A DNA stretch of 64,000 bases, taken from positions 2,042,795 to 2,106,794 of the forward strand of contig JANPYM010000003.1 in assembly GCA_025890175.1 (NCBI GenBank), written 5' to 3'. The DNA is from Ciborinia camelliae. Lineage: Eukaryota; Ascomycota; Leotiomycetes; Helotiales; Sclerotiniaceae. Made by a program: the position numbers and the translations under genes. Shown here piece after piece: positions 1 through 12,364 of this stretch (its first letter is position 1; each line of letters begins with the position of its first letter). Below the pieces are notes generated by a model that was given only the letters and a program-made list of their open reading frames with translations, did no database searches and had not been told where the DNA came from.

Positions 1-3000
1 CAACAATACTTTTTCTTTTATATTATAATTCCAATAAAAAAACATAAAATATATTATATATTTTGTAGATAAAAAATAATTTTAATTTGTATAATTATTT
101 ATTTGAAATAATATTAATAATTATAAATGGCCCTATAAATTGTTCTAAAAAACTTTTTTTGAATTTTAATTGTTTAATATTTTTTATATTAAATATCATT
201 AAATCATTAATATTAAATTGTTAATATCCTGCTAGAATGTTTTTTTAAATTCTTTTTATAATTGCTTTTTATTAGAATTTCTTAAACTTTTTTTGTTTCT
301 CTATTAGAATTTCGATTTTTTTATAAATCACTAATACCTTTCCCTTTATATCAACATTTTTGCCAATATAATCAAATATAGATTAAAAACCATATATTAC
401 CTTAAATAAAGTTTTTCCTATTATATTATACTAATTAGTATTATATATAAATTCTACCAAAAATAGTAGCAATACCCAATTATTCTATTTTTAATTCGAA
501 TAATATATAATATAATATATAAGATTTTGGTTTTATTATTTAATTTGTTTATCGATTTGAAAATAAAATGTTATTGATAGTTTTTAGTAAATATAGAGAT
601 AAAACATTAGGCTTCCTTAAAAATGATTTGCAAATTGCAATCTTCTATTTAAAATAATATTTTTCAATATATTAAAATTTTTAAATATATATACAAATAA
701 TATTTCTATTAATTTAAATAAATTAATAGTTTTTGTAACAAATATATATCTTATTAACTTTATAAATTTATTAATTATTACAAAAATTATATTGTAAATA
801 TATTTTTTAATTTTTGAAAAAAATAAATCTATAATAAAATTTATAATTATCTTTTTTTAAAACTTTATAAAAAAAAAAATATTTTTAATTTGTTATATAA
901 TTAATAATATCTTATTATTAAATATTAATATATTATATAAATCTTAATATATTTTTTAATATTTTTTTTTATATTTTATTAAAAATATTTTTTTTTTAAT
1001 ATTTTTAATGTTTTTTTTATATTTTAATATTCTTTTATTAAATTATTATAATAAACTTTTAGGATCTCCGTTTTTATAGCAAAGTCCAATAATACAAAAA
1101 TAGTCCTATTATAAATAATTATTTCTTTAATATTTATTTATTATAATAAAACGTTTTTAATAGACTTTTATCTCCATTTAATATATTTTTTATTTTTTAT
1201 AAATTTATTATACTTTTATAATTATAATAAAATGTTTTTTATGAATTCCAATATAATATTTAATATTGTTTTATTTTTAACTATAATATTGATTATTCAA
1301 CGAAATATCGATTATTTATAATTAATCTTCATTAACAATTTTTTTAAACTATAAAAAAATAAATAATTTCTTTTTTTTTAAAAAAGATTTATAATATTTT
1401 GTAAAAATAATTATTTTATATTTGAATAATAATATATTTTAATTAAAATCATTATATTTTTTAATTTATTTTTTAATATTAAAAATATTTTATTATTATT
1501 TTTTGGATTATTAAAATAATTTGATTACCTTAACAATCCATCTGCTAAATTTGATTTTTCGGTTTTATATTTAATTTCGAAATTATATATAATAAACATT
1601 TTAGTTTATTTAATTTATTTATTATTTAGTTTTTTTTTAATTATAAAATATTGGAGATTATTATAATTTGTTTTTATAATAATAATATAATAATTGTTTA
1701 TAATATAATATTATTATTTATAAAATATAATATATATTACTAATAATTTTTAATTATAAATTATATAATATTATTTTATAAAATTTAATTTTTTAAAATA
1801 AAATATTATAAAGTATTATTATAATAATTCTTTTAAATCAGATTTTTTTTTAAATAATTAGGAAAATATATATTTTAAAACAAATCTTGATATATTTATT
1901 TTGATTATTATTTTAAAATCCAATTAAAAATATTATAATATTAATATAATAATAAATATTGTTTTTAATATTTTGAAAAATATTTATATTTTTATATTTT
2001 ATATAAAAGTATTTATAACTTTTCTTTTTTCGGTTTTTTTAAGTAATATTATTATTTTGTTAATTATTTTCAAATATTTTTTGATAAATTATTAATAAAA
2101 ATTTGTAAAATTTAGAAAAATTTAAATCTTTTTTAAAATACTAAAAATAAGTTATTTGGTAATAATTTCAATTTTATTGGATTTTATAATAATATTATTG
2201 TTTAATATTATAAATCCTAAAAATTTAATTTTTTTATTATTAAATATATATTTTTTAAATTTTATATAAAATTTATAAATAATTAGTTTTTTAAGTATTT
2301 AACAAATATTATTAATATATTGTTAAGTATTTATTAAATAAATTAATATATTATTGAAATATATTATATATATAATATTTATTAATTTTGTAAAAATTTA
2401 GTTAATATAAATTTGAAAGGTAATGGGGGTATTTATAAGGCTAAATAGTATAATTAAATATTCAAATTGTTTATAGTGGATATAGAATATTGTTTTCTAT
2501 TTATTTTTTGTTCGAATTTGAATTCGATAATATATATTTTTCAAATTTAATTTAATAAAAATAATATTTTTTTATAATTGATTAAAAGATTTATTAATTA
2601 AAAATAAGGGTATTCAATCTTTTTTAATTATTTAATTTAATTTTTTATAATTAATATATAGTTAATAATTTTTATTTTTTTTTAAAACAAATATAATTGG
2701 GGTTTTAATAAAGTTTATCGAACAATAAATTTATTTTTTCGATTAATATTTTTTTAAATATTTTTTTAAAATTAATAGTTTTTTTTTTAAAAAAATATAT
2801 ATTAGATTTTATAAAAAAATAATATTTGGTTTTAATTTGATTTAATATTTTATTAAATAATAATTAAATAGTAATTCGTTTTTTTTTTTTAAAAAAATTT
2901 ATTTCAAATCTTTATATTTATTTGAGATATTAAAGATTTTTAAAATAAGGATTTTATATTTCGTTTGTATTTTTTTGGGATTAAATATTTAGTTTAATTA

Positions 3001-5040
3001 TAAAATTAAAATTAATATTTTTTTGTTTATTTTTTAATAAATTTTTTATATCAAAATAATTTTAATAAATTTTAAATTGAATTGAAAATAAAGTTTTATT
3101 AATTATTAATTGATTTTAGAATTTATTGTTTTTAATTATAAAAAGTTTAGAATTATATTTATATAAAAAAGATTTAGAATAATTAAAATAAATTAATAAA
3201 TATATATTTTTTTATTTTTTAATATATTTATTACTTTTATAATAAATTAATAATCTTTATAGATAAAGATATAAATCTTTAATATAAATATTAGAAATAT
3301 ATTTTTTCTTAATATAGATTTTCAATCTTATTTAATATATTTATTTTGCTAAATTATATTAACTTAGATATTTAAATTGATAAAGTAGTAAAGTATTATT
3401 GATTAATATTTTAATTTGAATATAATAATAATAATAATAATAATATATTTTTTTTTATTTAAATTTAAGATTATAAAAATGTTTAGGATAATTATTAGGT
3501 TTTATTGTTTTTTTATTAATATATTTTGTTATTTTTTTGTTAAAAAGATTTAACATTTTTTTGTTGATATAGATTTGTTTTTTTTTCGAAGCAGTTTTTT
3601 TCGAAATGTTTTTTTTGATAATATTAATATTTAAATAAATTTCTATAGATGGTAGTGTAATAATTTATTTGTTAGTATTAATAATATTTTATTGATTTTT
3701 TTTGATATTTTTGATATTAAGTTTTTTTTATTAATTGATTTTTTTATATAGTTTTTTGATTTAGTTTTGTTTTAATTTTAATAGATTTTATTAATATAAT
3801 ACTTTTATTGTTTTTTTATAGTTTATAAAAAAATTGAATAAAATTTAAATAATATAATAAAATATTATATATTTTTTTGAAATAATAATTTATAATATTA
3901 ATAAAACAATATATTTGATTAACATTTTTTAATTTATATATTTATTTTATAAATTTTTTCTGAATTTCGGGTTATCAAAAAAATTTAGATATTTTTTTGT
4001 TTATACTAAAACGAAGATTAATAAACAATTATTTATAATATATATTATTCGCTTTATATTTTATATCTTTTTCCAAATTATTTAAATAGAAAATAAAATT
4101 ATTTATATTTTATTTCAAATATTGTTTAATTTTTAACATTTTGATAATTATTATATATTATTAATTCTTTTTATTTAAAATTACATTATATATATATTCT
4201 TTAAATTCTATTTATATAATATTATTTAATTAGATTGTATTAATAGATTAATATTATATTACTAAAAAACATTTTTCGAAATATTATATTATATAATTTA
4301 TTTTTTAAATATTAATAAAAAAATAATATTTACTATTAATTCGAAATATTATTTCAATTTAAAAAAAAAAAATTTTTATTTAAAAAATATTCGTTTTTTT
4401 ATATTGGAATAACTTTTAGAATTTCAAAAATCTAATATTTGATTTAAGGCAAATAAACAATATATTATTAAAAATCGTTAATATTTTAGCGATTTTTTGT
4501 ATTTAAATAAATTAAATTATAATTTCGTTTATAATTTTTATATTATTTTTTATACTTTATATTTATTATTTTAAAATATTATAAAAGCTTTTTTTTAAAG
4601 ATTTTTTGAATTTTGAAAAAAGATTTGTATTTTATTAATATATATAAAATTTATTAATAGTATTATTTTGTATATTATTAGTTTTAATACTTTATTAAAT
4701 AAATATAAAGGTATTTTTTGTTTCTAATATTATTTTGAATATTATTAATTTAATTAACAAATTGTTTTTTAAATAAAATAAAAAGAATTATTAAAATAAA
4801 AAATATAAAAAATTAATTAGATTAATAATAGTTTTAAAACTTTTTATTGTTTTTTAAATAAAATTTTTATTATTTTTTAAATAATTAATAATATATTATT
4901 AATTGTTATTTAAATAATAATATTTCGCTTAATATAAAGTTTTGTAAACTTTTAAAACTTTTTTGTTTAATTATATAAATCTATTTCGTATATATTAATA
5001 TTTTATAAATTAAATATTATATCAAAGATTTGTTATCGAT
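1..5040. repeat. AT-saturated, gene-free block (RIP-like)
   Basis: About 5 kb consisting almost only of A and T, with poly-A/T runs, AT dinucleotide runs and a short AAT microsatellite near 3420-3445. No open frame of useful length is present on either strand. The composition changes abruptly near 5030-5050, where TCGATATCGAACGCTAGCG marks the return to normal base use. In Pezizomycotina such blocks are usually repeats mutated from C to T by repeat-induced point mutation; this is an inference, since no family can be recognised in what is left. The block forms the left border of the metabolite gene region. Confidence 0.75.
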
Positions 5041-5233
5041 TGATATCGAACGCTAGCGATCGCCGATATATTGGCTTCAAGCCTGAATTCTATGCCCAGG
5101 CATTTCTTTTGTTTTTATTGCCTTTAGATCCGTAACAACTAGATCTTTTAAAAATGATATTTTAAATTTTTATTTTTATTTAACTTAAAGTCGAATAATA
5201 ATAATTGTTAGATAATAAGAAATACATTATAAA

Positions 5234-5731
5234 TTAAACGGCCGTCTAGACCCTTTTAAAGAACCTCGGCTAATCAACCAATTAGCCTCTAAGGTTCTTT
5301 GAAAGTGGATCTAAGTAAACACTAGACTATCTGTTGTCTTTATTAAGGTTGTTATATTCTATTTGTCTACCTACAATAAGCTTAATGGGAAAAGTCGTAG
5401 TATGTATAAAAAGCTATTACATGATTATACTGCAGGGCGATCACCCTGGGTTCCTTGCCAGCAAGCAAGCTTTCCAATCTATCCTGTAGTGTGAGAGCCG
5501 CGATCGAGCAAGTCAAACGGGTAATCATAAGTCTCTTTCAATTACGGTAAAGTACAAGATTCTAAACTAAAGGAGAAAAGGAGAGAAAGAATTAAAAGTA
5601 AAAGCTAAAGAAAAAGCCTTTTCAAGAAAGCTTCGGTTAAGCTAAATCCTTCAGTATCTCAAACAAACTCTTATCCAGGAACCCTTCAACCTTATGCCAC
5701 GGCTTCTCTGCGCGACGGGCCGTTACAATTA
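5234..5731. mobile_element. LTR-like segment, possible solo LTR
   Basis: The segment ends on the right in GACGGGCCGTTACA and starts on the left with TTAAACGGCCGTC. Reversed, the right end reads TGTAACGGCCCGTC, so the two ends are imperfect inverted copies of a TGTAACGG-type LTR terminus. Inside are an imperfect hairpin (about 5252-5303, arms built on AAAGAACCT/AGGTTCTTT), a TATA-like GTATAAAAAG near 5404 and a purine-rich stretch near 5570-5610. No clear 5-bp target duplication is seen (ATAAA left, ATTAG right), so it may be truncated or belong to an element running into the AT block. A further TGTTACGG-like end on the minus strand is at 5129-5139. Confidence 0.4.
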
Positions 5732-6725
5732 GTCTCATACGGACTAGCTTCATTGTATTATCGTATTCTCATATCATCATATTATCTATTAAATCATCAA
5801 CTCATTTTAACATATACTAATAAATCATTTTTTATTTCTTGATAAACTATGGGGTCATAAGGATCCCTGTACCCGTGCACAGCCTTCTCCTTTAAGAATC
5901 CCTCTCGCATTCTTCTCTTATGCAATCCCACATGTACGTAGGTAGTATTCATTCCACTTTTCTGCTAACACATCTTTGATACGTTTTTCTTACAATCCGG
6001 CTCTGACATTTAACCCTGAAACTTATAATCTTCTTATCTATTTCTTCAACGGATAGATAGCGTCCGTCCTGCAGATCTCTTATTCCTTTGCCGAAATGTA
6101 ACGAAGACAGGGGCAAGATTTATATGAATCAACAGTACTGCATCTTGTAGAAACACTACATCATATAGTTAGTGCTGATATCTGCGTGTTGGGATTATGA
6201 TTCACAATTGGGCAGGGGAATACTTGAGCTGCCTGTCTAACCCCCCTAGTACGGTTCACCATGTACTATATATAGTAGTTAGCAAACAGGTCTAGTACTT
6301 GCAGTTGGCGTAGTGGTAAAGCTAATGAACCTAGTTCGTCACAATATATATCATCAAACAGCCGGGTAATGACTTCCGACATTGTAAGAGTATGCAAGAG
6401 GAAAGAATCCGAACAAGGAAACTACTACCATATAGTCAAAACTCGACATAGGAATAAACTCCTTATAAAACTTTGAATCTATGTCTTGTAGGTTAATGTA
6501 TGGGATATAAGAATATTCTTGAATCTTAAAATCCCTGCCCAAAATCGGATTCTTATGTCGAGTTTTGACTGTATTTGCGTATACTAGGGTCTCATTAACA
6601 GGGTATATCTGTGGCTTCAATGTAAACTAAAATTTTATGTTTCAATACGCCCTATAAATTTGTGTTTTGATCCCATCTCACAGGCATTTATAAATCTTCA
6701 GTTCTCTTGAATCATTGCAATAAAG
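5732..6725. other. Intergenic region upstream of the first P450
   Basis: No convincing gene. A minus-strand open frame at 6354-6620 starts only at TTG and spans a small inverted-repeat element, so it is not called. The last 150 bases before the P450 start carry the presumed promoter; no strong TATA box is obvious. Confidence 0.5.
6431..6573. mobile_element. Short inverted-repeat element (MITE-like)
   Basis: The two ends are inverted copies: AGTCAAAACTCGACATAGG at 6434 and, on the other strand, AGTCAAAACTCGACATAAG ending at 6570. The 22-base arms differ at one G/A position. Both sides carry a TA (6431-6432 and 6572-6573), as left by Tc1/mariner-type insertion. The element is about 143 bp and has no coding capacity. 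It lies about 150 bp upstream of the P450 start codon, where it could affect the promoter. Confidence 0.55.
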
Positions 6726-8880
6726 ATGAAATTCGTAACTGACGTTGTGCCTCCTTCAGAGTTCATTTTGAGCCGCATGGAAAATATTAGCGGAGCGAGG
6801 GCATTGTGGTTGGTTGTGGGAGCAACAATTGCGGTCATAATCTTACGTACATTCCAGACATGGTGGTGTTTGAGGCACATTCCTGGACCCTTCTTAGCCC
6901 GCTTTACCAATTTGCAAAGGGTTTGGTGGGTGAAAACAGGACGCGCACACCTTTATCACAAGGCTGTCCACGTCAAGTATGGTGAGATTGCACGGATCGG
7001 ACCTCATATGGTGTCTATCAGTAGCCCTGAAGCTATTCCTATAATTTATTCGATCAGGCCAGGGGTTCCGAAGGTCTGTACCTATACCATCATATAGAGG
7101 AAATAGAGTGTACAACTAACACCGAGTTCCTCGTTAGAGTGATTTCTATGCCACCTTGCGTCCTTACACTCGAGAACGTGGTTCTATGCAGGCCGTGTTC
7201 AACACACAAGACGAGAAAATTCACAAGCAGATTAAGAGCCCCATTGCAGCGCTTTTCTCACTCTCTAACGTTGCAAAATTCGAGGGTCTAGTGGAGGAAG
7301 TGCTATCATGCATGTCTAAGCAATTTGACAAACGCTTCGTGGACGCCGGTGAGACGTTCGATTTTGGCGAGTGGTTGCAGTATTTTGCGTTTGATGTCAT
7401 GGGAACCATGTCTTTCTCTAAGAGATACGGTTTCCTCGATCAAGGCCGAGACGTTGAAGGGATGTTGGATGCTATCTTCAACTTTTTCAAAACTGCAGCA
7501 CCGGTTCGTAATCCCAGATCACAGAGGAAACTCATCATCATATTTGGTTGAGCACTTCTGGTAGTGACCACCAACCATGAACTGATCGCCGATTTTCTTA
7601 GATGACACAAATCCCCTGGCTCGACCCGTTGCTTTACAAAAACAGCATTATCCAAAGTTTCCGGCGTACACCCGGAAATTCAATTCTTGGATTTGTTGGT
7701 AAAGTTATTCGGGAACGAGTAGATAATATAGACAAAACCATAGGCGACTCTGGCTCTAAAACTAATTACGAGGACTTCCTAGCTCGCTTTCTTGAGATTC
7801 AGCAGGAAAACTCTGATTTGCCGCCGTGGTAAGAGAAGCGCCCCTCGCTGTGTATATTCTAAGGTGGCAATCTGAAATAAATAACGATTATAGGGCCTCA
7901 ACTGCTTGGACGTTTTCGAATGTTATCGCTGGCTCCGACTCGGTTGGTACAGTGATGCGGACTGTTATGTGGTACGTGCAATTCTATCCCACTCGGTGGA
8001 AATTATATCATCGTTTAGGTCATTTTATTTATTTTGCGTCCAACACTGATTACCATATAGTGAGTCTGCCCTAGCTGTTAGAAGCCTGCTCTGATACGGC
8101 TCTGGTACTTGCTATTACCAGAAGCCTTAAAGATTGCTCTTGGGATGAACAAGAAGACTGCAAGAAGGCTGCAAAGGATAGCTCGAGGATACAGAAGCGG
8201 CAATTAACGTTTTTGCAGACAACCTGCTTTCCCATCCAGATACGCTTCAAAAATTGCAGCAAGAACTCAACACCGCAGAGCTCTCCCAACCATATCCCCA
8301 ATGGAAGGAGGTCTGTGACTTGCCCTATCTCGATGCTTGCATCCAAGAGGCCCTGCGCATACATCCACCATTTGCGCTTCCATTCGAGCGTGTTGTACCC
8401 GCTGGTGGCATCACAGTACTAGGCGCCTATCTGCCTGAGAACACCTTGGTCGGCGGTAACCCTTACGTAGTCAACCGACACGAGCCAACATTTGGCACTA
8501 ACATCGAGGAATGGAGCCCGGAGAGATGGCTTTCCGGCGGCGAAGGTCACAAGAAGAAGCTCGAGCAGAGCATGCTCACTGTAAGTGCAATATTTCCAAA
8601 ACCTGGTTGAGTTGCGCAAAGACTGACAGTGAGTGCAAGTTTGGCGCTGGGAGACGTGTGTGCCTTGGTAAACACATTGGCATATTAGAGTTGAAGAAAC
8701 TCGTCCCATTTTTAATTCTAAACTACGATGTGAGTGTGACTGGTCTCTAATTTTGGAGAAATTGCCGCTGACAGGAGGCTACAGATACAAATCAACGATC
8801 CAAAGGCCCTCACTGTTGAAAACTGGTTCTTCTTCAAGCAGCGAGGATTCTACTGCCGAATAAAGCGACGTGAGCAGTGA
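6726..8880 (+). CDS. Cytochrome P450, pisatin demethylase-like (possible frameshift)
   Basis: Membrane-bound heme monooxygenase, presumably an ER enzyme hydroxylating or demethylating a secondary metabolite. Exons read as 6726-7073, 7138-7503, 7602-7828, 7894-7971, 8219-8580, 8640-8729 and 8785-8880, about 521 residues, normal for the family. Visible marks: an N-terminal membrane anchor (about residues 25-47), the proline motif HIPGPF, I-helix AGSDSV, K-helix QEALR, SPERW and the heme loop [10 protein letters not shown]. Introns are 55-98 bp except the fourth (7972-8218, 247 bp). Joining exon 4 (ends ATG-TG) to exon 5 (starts AC-AAC) leaves the frame off by one base; a related enzyme would read M-Y-N-L-L there, as if one G were extra near 7971. 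It may be a pseudogene, a noncanonical intron or a base error. The intron 2 donor GTTCGT is also unusual. Confidence 0.75.
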
Positions 8881-9349
8881 TCCTTAGCTCAACCTGGTAA
8901 TATACGTAGGCAAATTAAGGAGTCAATGCCTCAAAGACGATGAAATTTAGCGGAGGATCTGCTATATGTCATGAAATTGCACTATTTACAAGAAGCCACA
9001 TAAGCATGCCTGTTTGGAGAAAACACTTTCGAACGTGATATTTCGTGCTGGACATCAAAACTCACCCGAGATAATTAAATGAAACTTGTTCAGTTGCAAG
9101 ATGAAAGTCTCATCGAGCTTTGTATGACTTCTGCGTGATTAGGTAGACTCATTGACCTCCACAACGTCGTGCGATGAGACCTACTCTTAGTAATTCAATT
9201 CTAAGGACTCCTAATAAGTTCTATAGCTGCATTGCAATGACAACACAACATAGTAGACACTACTTCAGAGGCTGGCCAGCTCCTTACTTCCTTATTACAG
9301 ATTCGCCAATCCGTATCTGAGACTCGATAACTTCTACGATTCTTTACTA

Positions 9350-9592
9350 TAAAGTAGAACAAAATTTACTGAACACCTCTAATTTGACACCTTTGTAAAA
9401 AGTAGGACAAGCAGGTCCCACTTTAGATAATTCTCAATACCCTAATCATATTTTAGATATTTACAGAATACCAAGTGCTACCTAGGTACTTTAGATATTA
9501 ATAAAATAACTGATCCTACTTTAAATATTTATGAAATTTTAAACTAGGATTTTAAGAACAAAGAGGTATTCTGTAAATTTTGTCCTACTTTA
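9350..9592. mobile_element. MITE with 31-bp terminal inverted repeats
   Basis: The left end (9350-9380) and the reverse complement of the right end (9562-9592) agree at 28 of 31 positions; the shared core is GACAAAATTTAC on the right and AACAAAATTTAC on the left. The unit is 243 bp, AT-rich and non-coding, and begins and ends in TA, consistent with a nonautonomous Tc1/mariner- or pogo-type element. Inside are partial copies of the terminal motif (AGTAGGACAAG near 9400, TTTACAGAATACC near 9460, ATCCTACTTTA near 9513), so the element has internal subterminal repeats. Confidence 0.65.
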
Positions 9593-9700
9593 GTAAGAAA
9601 CCGTAAGTTCTATTCATATCTCCTTCCGCAAAGTCCCCTCGCCTTTGGACTAGACCAAAGAGACTTTACAGCTGTAGAAAAATCTCACTATACAGCTTCC

Positions 9701-9975
9701 TACGGAGATACTACGCACTTGCCCCAAATTCTGTCTCACTACTCTCATTTTGCCTAATACTTATGTAGAAACAGGGTCATAAGACAAAATCTAGAACATT
9801 TACTTCCGTATAGATAGAGACGCACACAAAAGAACGCATCAATCCATCACCTTCCGACCCCGGCATGCAGATGTCAGCACTAACTATGTAAGCTGAAGGG
9901 TTTCTAAAAGATAAATTGAATATGTAGAAATAAGGTAATAAGACAAAATCTAAAATATGTATGTTCATATAGATA
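9701..9975. repeat. Relict of a second repeat family with an internal direct repeat
   Basis: Bases 9701-9754 align with 13627-13673: both read TACGGAG, then GCCCCAAA, GTCTCACT and a TGCCT stretch. Next to it, 9763-9816 and 9922-9975 are two direct copies sharing ATGTAGAAA and AAGACAAAATCTA. Several of the differences between the copies are C/T or G/A. This looks like a decayed inverted-repeat element. No coding function is seen. Confidence 0.45.
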
Positions 9976-10910
9976 TATATATATATATATAGTTACTGTA
10001 TAAAGATATGTACCAAACAGAAGCTATCAGCTTCTAGTCTATTCTGGATATTACTCTTCCCTCCACTCCCTCTTTTTACTTGTTAATCAATGCTATTTAG
10101 AGGGACCAGTTTATTACCCCACTGACGACAAGGAATCAAGGTCAGGAATACAAAGAGCTTACCTTCAAAACCCCAACAGGAGATACTGTAAGAAGAGATA
10201 CGGATTTTGTGGATTATATTTTATTTGATGATATATGTAATCTAAGTGATTGAACGGTTTAAGCACCGTAGATGCAGGGCTGTGTACAAGTTTCCAGTCG
10301 CGATCGATGACAAAATCTGTATGCAGTAATAAATCCTACTTGTCAGATTTATATGGGGCTATCCGCTGAAGAATGTTAACTTGGGGGGGAGGGGGCGGGT
10401 ATTATGTCTCCTTAGCTCTCGATCGGCATAAGCTCATGCGTCTTAAAAGCTAAGCGCGAGGGTCCGGATACATTGGCAGTTGTATGTGATACTACCTACC
10501 TTGTCTTGAGCATATAAAAATTTCGAAAAGTCGTACAGGAGTGTTGTTTGGTCAAAACATTTTAATTACAACGTTGTAGAAGTCTTAACGGAATCTATTT
10601 CGCAGAATATTGCTGATCTGTATCAATACTGGTTTATTGGTATCCACAGAATCACCAAATATTCAACATCTGATATGCTGTACCTGTAGCCGCTGTAACC
10701 ATTACAGGGTATCCGCAGGGTTATAATAGATCAGACCAACTATTCTTATCCAAGCACTTGTATATGCATCTGGTTGTACAGGTGTAGTATCCATGCAAGA
10801 TAAACAGCATTAACAGCACTAACAGTATCATAAAAATCTTCATCTTTCTGAAAGCTTTGGCTACTGCTTTCTCCCAGCCCAAATTGACAACAAAGCCAAA
10901 CTTTGCTACA

Positions 10911-12364
10911 ATGAACGAATCTACCGACACAGTTCTCAATAGCTTGAATGCTATCAATGCAAATGAGTTCGTCACCGACGGCGATCGAAACAAGGCACTC
11001 ATAGCTGCGTATGCTCTCGTGAGCCGCCTCGAGACCCCATGGGAGACTGTTGCGAGATTAGGCATGAATCAGGTAAGTTCACACTGCATCCAACTCGCTT
11101 TAGCGTGAAATAAAATAACCTATTTTGCAGCCTGCTCTGGGAGCCAGCCTGAAGGTAGCCAAAGACCTGCAGCTGTTTGAAAAGTGGCATAAGAGAGGTG
11201 ACTCGGCTGAAGACAGCAACGCCCTGGCTACCATGGTCAATTGTGATCCTGCACTTTTCGGTCAGTCCTTGACACTACTCCGCAACTATGGGCTCCAAAA
11301 TATCATGAGCGAGCCTGATAAAGCCCCATTGCTTTGGCCGGAGGACTAAACATGCATATTGAACAGTTCGCATTCTCCGGCATTTGGCGGCAAACCATGT
11401 GCTTCAGGAGGTTTCGACCGGCGTATTCAAGCCTACAGAGTTTTCTCTCTCGTTGCTCCAGCCTGTATTTGGTGAATGGATCAATTACCTGTAACTTGGC
11501 ACTTTCTCTCCCAACGAAACCCGTTACGTGTCCGGACACTGAACTCTTGCGGCAGGTACGATGCTAGCCTCCCGTGTTTCTCTAAGATGCCAGAGTATCT
11601 CCAAAAGACAGGGTACAAGAACCCGACAGATGCAGCCGATGGTGTTTTTCAGTACGCCAAAGATTACAAGGGTAATTTGTTCCAATACTACACAGAGCAC
11701 GCCCGTGAAGGCACGTCGTTCAATCACGTTATGGGGGCTGTGATGGCCGACCAAGCCAGCTGGCTGGATATCATACCTGCCGAGACCTTTCTAGATGGTT
11801 CTGATTCCAGTCAGCCGCTTGTGGTGGATATGGGAGGAAATGTAGGTTATGATATCGAGAAATTCCGGCGAGCGTATCCAGACAAGGCTGCGCAGCTGTA
11901 TCTTCAAGATAGGGCCGCGGTAATCGCGCTCTCCGAATGCCCTGAACCTGTAAACAAGATGGCCCACGACTTCTTCCAGCCCCAGCCGATCAAAGGTGAG
12001 TGTGATCCCGCAATTCTGGCAAGACTCGAAATACTGATTCCTCATTCCAGGTTCCCGTGTCTACTACATGCACGGTGTCCTGCACGACTGGTCTGACGAG
12101 CCGGCACGTAAAATCTTAGAGATGCTCCGGGATGCCTTAAAGCCTGGCTACAGCAGGATCTTAGTTCATGATCACGTAGTACCAGAGCAGTCGGCACATC
12201 CACATGCGACGTCGTACGACTTAACCATGATGGTGAATATTGCAGGAAAGGAGAGGACAGAGACCGAATGGAGCGCCCTGATCCGCTCAGCTGGATACAA
12301 GATCGTTAAGGTCTGGAGATCGCCCCTCGCAGCTCAGGCTATCCTAGAGGCTGAGCTGGCCTAA
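10911..12364 (+). CDS. O-methyltransferase, SAM-dependent (class I, sterigmatocystin type)
   Basis: Transfers a methyl group from S-adenosylmethionine to a hydroxyl of a small aromatic product. Exons 10911-11072, 11131-11260, 11367-11490, 11556-11995 and 12051-12364 give 389 residues, usual for fungal polyketide O-methyltransferases. The first ATG in frame after the promoter is 10911. An N-terminal winged-helix dimerisation domain is followed by the SAM-binding motif VVDMGGNVGYD (about residues 228-238), the catalytic-base motif HGVLHDW with His297, and GKERTETEW near the C terminus. All four introns (55-106 bp) are GT-AG, and their phases fit. The first glycines of motif I read DMGGNVG rather than the more common DVGGGxG, a known variation in this fungal group. 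It is the only methyltransferase in the run of tailoring genes. Substrate unknown. Confidence 0.88.

Larger units (their letters stand above)
8881..10910. other. Repeat-bearing intergenic region
   Basis: No gene is supported. The region contains the inverted-repeat element at 9350-9592, a segment shared with the 13.6-kb element (9701-9754), a diverged direct repeat (9763-9816 and 9922-9975) and an AT dinucleotide run near 9971-9991. The final part is the promoter of the O-methyltransferase, with CATATAAAAAT at about 10510. A minus-strand open frame over 10721-11065 overlaps the methyltransferase start and is not called. Confidence 0.5.

Noticed and set aside
6354..6620. 88-codon minus-strand frame upstream of the first P450
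   Set aside because: Starts at TTG only and runs through the inverted-repeat element; no family character.
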